From an uncultured Bacteroidota bacterium (lineage in GTDB: Bacteria > Bacteroidota > Bacteroidia > AKYH767-A > OLB10): DNA of 64,000 nt. Shown here one piece after another: positions 60,595 through 64,000 of the stretch. The notes beneath the pieces were generated by a model, which worked only from the letters and a program-made list of their open reading frames with translations, ran no database searches and had not been told where the DNA came from. Location of the stretch: assembly GCA_900696575.1 (NCBI GenBank), contig CAADHD010000004.1, positions 27,201 to 91,200 on the forward strand, given 5' to 3'. Positions within the stretch are counted from its first letter, which is position 1. Every line of letters starts with the position of its first letter. The translations under genes were made by a program, and so were the position numbers.

Positions 60595-63500
60595 ATGAAC
60601 AACAACCCTTTTACCTCTTTACTTTATAGCAAGTCGAGATCACTTTACCGTAAAAAATCAGAAACCATTTTAACCATTGCATTCTTTGCTATGGTATTGC
60701 TGCTCATCAATCTTTTAACAGCCCATGCTCAGTTTACTTCAGGGCGGATTGTTGTACTGCAGGTAGGTGATGGCAGCGGAGCATTAAGCAATGCTTCGAC
60801 TGCTTTGTATTTAAAAGAATTTACAACCACAGGGTCCCCGGGCATTCTGGTTTCTATTCCTTCAACAGGATCAACGGCTCTTACCAGCAGCGGAACGGCA
60901 ACTTCTGAAGGCGGAATTTCCCTTTCAGGGGATGGCGAGTACATAGTGATTCCCGGATACAATGCTGCAGCCGGTATAGCCGGTATTGCCGGGTCTTCTT
61001 CAGCCACTAATCCACGGGCTGCCGGCAAGGTAGATTATAATGCTTCCTATAACCTTGCCCATACCACCACCGGATTTAACAACAATAACATTAGAGGAGC
61101 AGCCGGCAACGGAACCAATATATGGGCATCCGGAGCCAATGACGGGATCCGCTATTTAGGCAGTGGTGCTCCGGTCATTGTTAGCAGTACCACTACCAAC
61201 AACCGATATATTCAGGTTATTAATGGTACCCTCTATTATTCAACAGGATCAGGTGCTACCCGCGGTATTTATCAGGTAGGTACCGGACTCCCAACCTCAG
61301 CTACCACTGCAACCAATATCATCAATACTGGCGGAGCATCATCCAATTTCGGATTTGCCATCAATTCAGCAGGTACGATTGCTTACATAGCTGATGATGC
61401 TTCCGGAATTTCGCGTTACAATTTCAGCGGTGGCATCTGGAGCCTGGCTTATGTGGTTAATGCTACACCTGCCCGCGGTTTATGTGTTGATTTCAGTGGT
61501 ACAAATCCTGTTCTTTATGCGACCACAACTACCGCTTCGGCTAATTCAATTATAAAAATCACAGATACAGGGGCAGGCTCATCATCATCGGTAATAGCAA
61601 CAGCTCCTGCCAATACTGTTTTCCGTGGTATTTGTTTTGCACCGTCAGTAACCGGTGGGGTAGCAACCAAACTGGCCGTTACTTCCGTCAATGGCGGCAT
61701 CTCACCTTCGGTAAACACACCTTTCAGTGTTACAGTTCAGTCTCATGATGCTTCGAACGTTCCGACCAATGTTACTGCCAATACCAATATCTCCTTATCG
61801 CTTAACAGCGGATCCGGATCTCTGAGCGGAACTTTAACAGGAACCATTCTTGCCGGAACCAATCAGGTGGTGATTTCAGGTGTTCTTTACGATGTTGCGG
61901 AAGGAGGGGTAAGCATTACGGCTACCCGCACCTCGGGCGATGTGCTTACTCCGGGTACTTCGGCCAACTTCAGCGTTCTGGATGCTGCCTCTCAATTGGC
62001 ATTTGTCGGATTTCCCTCATTTAATTTTACCAATAATATCCTCCCGGCATTTACAGTGGAGGCTAGACGTCCGGACAATACAGTGGATCCTAATTACTCA
62101 GGCAATGTAACCCTTACCCTGTTCAGCGGAAGCGGTACGGTGAGCGGTACTTTGACCAAACCCTGTGTTGCAGGAGTGGCCACGTTTAACGACATTTCTT
62201 TTACCGCTCCCGGAGTTAAAACACTTCAGGCATCAGGCGGAACCTTATCTTCGGCTGTAAGCAGCAGCATTACTATTAGTACTGCCACTTTAACGGAAAC
62301 AATTTTCCCACAATATATTCAAGGCATTAATGGAACAAATAACAACCGGGTACCGGTGGCTTATCGTCTTTCAGTGAGCGGTCTTCAGCCATCAACTACT
62401 TATCGTTACGTTAATCAGGTTGACACCATTCCAACTGGAACCAACAATGGTGCGGGCAATTGTATCTTTATTCATCCTTTGTTTTTCTACCGTACCACAG
62501 GCGCTTCTTTGGCAACGTCAGGAAACTATGGCGAACTCACTACCGATGCATCCGGAAATTACTCAGGATGGTTTATTACGGAACCTACCGGCAATATTCG
62601 ATTTACGCCCGGCCGCGATTTGTATGTAAAACTTACTTTGAATGATGGTGCCGGAGGCACAACTCCTTTCCTGCGTTTGGCTACCACACAAACCATGAAG
62701 GTGGTAAACTTCGGTTCAGGAATCAATGATGGAACCGGATTGCGGGGCAACTCAAATGCCTTGCCCAGAAATTTTGTATTTGCTTATGACAACACAGCAG
62801 GAACGGGAAGGCCGATAGCAGGTTCTTATGTAGAGCTGGATGGCAGTGATAATAACAATACTCCTTATGCGCTTTGGTATGATAACCTGGTGAATGATGT
62901 GGATGGTGCTTATGGATTTATAATTCCCAACAACCTGCCAAATGGAATAAGAAGAATAGAACAACGCGATTTTACCACCGGAAACATGGTAGGATGTGCT
63001 GCTGAAGATGCTGATGGTGTCTGGCCAAGTACTGCCAATACAGTTAATCCTTCTTCCGGTCTGACTCCTGTTGCCATTACTTCAGGTGATGCATCTTTAG
63101 ATCCTGCTGCAGTTCCGCCTACAGCTGTCATCAGCGGTTCCGGCAACCTTTGCCTTGGAGGAAGCGGCACAGTTACTTTGAACTTTACAGGTGCTTCCCC
63201 TTGGAATTATTCCATTTCCGGAAGCGGGGGACCTGTAAACGGAACCACTTCAAACAACCCCGAAAATGTATCGGTTACTCCGTTGGCCGGTGGTATTCAG
63301 AATTATACGATGGCCTCTGTGTCGGATGCTAATTGTCCTTCCGGCTCCGGTTCCGGAACGGCTACATTCACTGTTAGTACTGCTCCTCCGGCTTCTACCG
63401 TAAGTTCAGTTAACTCCCCTTCGAGTGCCTGCAACGGAACGGTATCGCTGATAACGACCAATGCAGTATCCGGCCAGAATATTCAGTATAGCTGGAACAC

Positions 63501-64000
63501 GGGTACCAGCTCATCAACCGTATTGTTCAGTAATAACATAGGAGGTCCGTTTACGGTAGGTCCGTTTGTAACCAATACCAATCAGGTGTATGCTCAATTC
63601 GGTTCATTGGCCACCAGTTCGTCAGGCTATAATATATGTGTTCAGGGGCTTAACGGTTGCGGAACCACCAACAACAAGTGCAACTTTACCAGAGGTACGG
63701 TATCCACACCGGTGGGCATTACCGGATCTTCGATACAATGTTCAGGGGCTACCGGCCAGCTTTACAGTGTAAGCGGTCCGCTGCCAGCAGGGGTGGAAAC
63801 CTTTGTATGGAGTTTTTCGGTAGGCGGAGCAGTGATTACTTCATTAGATCCGCCATTGAACAGCCAGGTAAGTATAGACTTTCCGGCATTCAGTACAGGA
63901 ACATTGTCAGTACAGGCCGGATTGTTATGTCTTGGTTCATCCTTAAGCCCGGCACGAAATCTATCGCTTAGCAATGCAACACTAACACCAGCTGTACCCA
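60595..64000 (+). CDS. Very large secreted surface protein, N-terminal part (runs off the right edge)
   Basis: Starting at ATG 60595 (MNNNPFTSLLYSKSRSLYRK), an open frame of 1135 codons runs to the window edge with no stop, so the gene is 3'-partial. The long N-terminus precedes a hydrophobic signal helix (IAFFAMVLLLINLLTAHAQ, about residues 29-48). Then comes an Ig-like beta domain region with FTSGRIVVLQVGDGSGALSN, a possible propeller-like segment near residues 150-350 (YIQVINGTLYYSTGSG, GFAINSAGTIAYIADDASG), and several Ig-like/Big repeats rich in Ser, Thr and Gly. The composition and order are typical of T9SS-secreted adhesins that end in a sorting domain, which would lie beyond 64000. 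Confidence 0.88.
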   Translation, partial: MNNNPFTSLLYSKSRSLYRKKSETILTIAFFAMVLLLINLLTAHAQFTSGRIVVLQVGDGSGALSNASTALYLKEFTTTGSPGILVSIPSTGSTALTSSGTATSEGGISLSGDGEYIVIPGYNAAAGIAGIAGSSSATNPRAAGKVDYNASYNLAHTTTGFNNNNIRGAAGNGTNIWASGANDGIRYLGSGAPVIVSSTTTNNRYIQVINGTLYYSTGSGATRGIYQVGTGLPTSATTATNIINTGGASSNFGFAINSAGTIAYIADDASGISRYNFSGGIWSLAYVVNATPARGLCVDFSGTNPVLYATTTTASANSIIKITDTGAGSSSSVIATAPANTVFRGICFAPSVTGGVATKLAVTSVNGGISPSVNTPFSVTVQSHDASNVPTNVTANTNISLSLNSGSGSLSGTLTGTILAGTNQVVISGVLYDVAEGGVSITATRTSGDVLTPGTSANFSVLDAASQLAFVGFPSFNFTNNILPAFTVEARRPDNTVDPNYSGNVTLTLFSGSGTVSGTLTKPCVAGVATFNDISFTAPGVKTLQASGGTLSSAVSSSITISTATLTETIFPQYIQGINGTNNNRVPVAYRLSVSGLQPSTTYRYVNQVDTIPTGTNNGAGNCIFIHPLFFYRTTGASLATSGNYGELTTDASGNYSGWFITEPTGNIRFTPGRDLYVKLTLNDGAGGTTPFLRLATTQTMKVVNFGSGINDGTGLRGNSNALPRNFVFAYDNTAGTGRPIAGSYVELDGSDNNNTPYALWYDNLVNDVDGAYGFIIPNNLPNGIRRIEQRDFTTGNMVGCAAEDADGVWPSTANTVNPSSGLTPVAITSGDASLDPAAVPPTAVISGSGNLCLGGSGTVTLNFTGASPWNYSISGSGGPVNGTTSNNPENVSVTPLAGGIQNYTMASVSDANCPSGSGSGTATFTVSTAPPASTVSSVNSPSSACNGTVSLITTNAVSGQNIQYSWNTGTSSSTVLFSNNIGGPFTVGPFVTNTNQVYAQFGSLATSSSGYNICVQGLNGCGTTNNKCNFTRGTVSTPVGITGSSIQCSGATGQLYSVSGPLPAGVETFVWSFSVGGAVITSLDPPLNSQVSIDFPAFSTGTLSVQAGLLCLGSSLSPARNLSLSNATLTPAVP

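Overview
The window looks like chromosomal DNA from a member of the Bacteroidota, probably a free-living Chitinophagales/Sphingobacteriia-type lineage. The evidence is: several proteins with type IX secretion (T9SS) C-terminal sorting domains, a PorV-family protein next to a very large PorU-like C25 peptidase, a short primary sigma factor without region 1.1, an IPExxxVDY-family protein, a TonB-type beta-barrel with a carboxypeptidase-regulatory domain, and many promoters with the Bacteroidota -7 box TAnnTTTG just upstream of start codons. I saw no rRNA, tRNA, CRISPR array, insertion sequence, integrase or phage gene. Assignments rest on motif reading; no database search was run.

Layout. 0-4.2 kb: the start of a GT39/ArnT-like glycosyltransferase running off the left edge, a decayed T9SS cargo C-terminus, a 2Fe-2S ferredoxin-like protein with a small partner, a CarH/LitR-like MerR regulator followed by an orphan photolyase N-terminal domain, and rpoD. 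4.3-18.4 kb: mainly housekeeping and catabolism (gcvP, an atypical SDR, 3-hydroxyanthranilate dioxygenase, an outer-membrane receptor, gdhA, a dipeptide epimerase, an acetyltransferase, an MBL hydrolase, MarC, RNase HI), plus a small ORF followed by a structured RNA-like element and a strong terminator at 16.3-16.65 kb. 18.5-24.1 kb: a co-directional cluster of a secreted CotH-kinase protein, a lipoprotein, a repeat protein, a VTC (polyphosphate-polymerase-type) protein, a DUF4956 membrane protein and a DUF2490 barrel. This is the best candidate for an under-described system. 24.1-31.1 kb: small redox and turnover enzymes (flavodoxin-fold oxidoreductase, ArsC-like, RidA/aminomuconate-deaminase-like, SanA-like), a Big_5 lipoprotein, free-Met-(R)-sulfoxide reductase, a PfkB kinase, and a T9SS cargo gene broken by one in-frame TAG.

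31.4-37.7 kb: the PorV-like/PorU-like pair. 37.8-47.3 kb: pyruvate kinase, the IPExxxVDY protein, an outer-membrane barrel, a tandem full-length plus truncated aldehyde dehydrogenase (apparently a split ALDH16), a sodium/solute symporter, YraN, an LD-carboxypeptidase and a YdjM-type membrane protein. 47.3-52.6 kb: a run of beta-propeller proteins ending in an OmpA-family protein. 52.7-55.3 kb: a NarL-type two-component system. 55.5-64 kb: a lamin-tail lipoprotein, an SdiA-regulated-type propeller, an OprP-like porin and three T9SS-style secreted proteins, the last running off the right edge.

Several genes plausibly act together: the PorU/PorV-like pair with the many T9SS cargos; the CotH/VTC/DUF4956 set; the sensor kinase with its response regulator; and the two ALDH halves. 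The 3-hydroxyanthranilate dioxygenase and the aminomuconate-deaminase-like RidA protein suggest tryptophan/kynurenine catabolism, although they lie about 16 kb apart.
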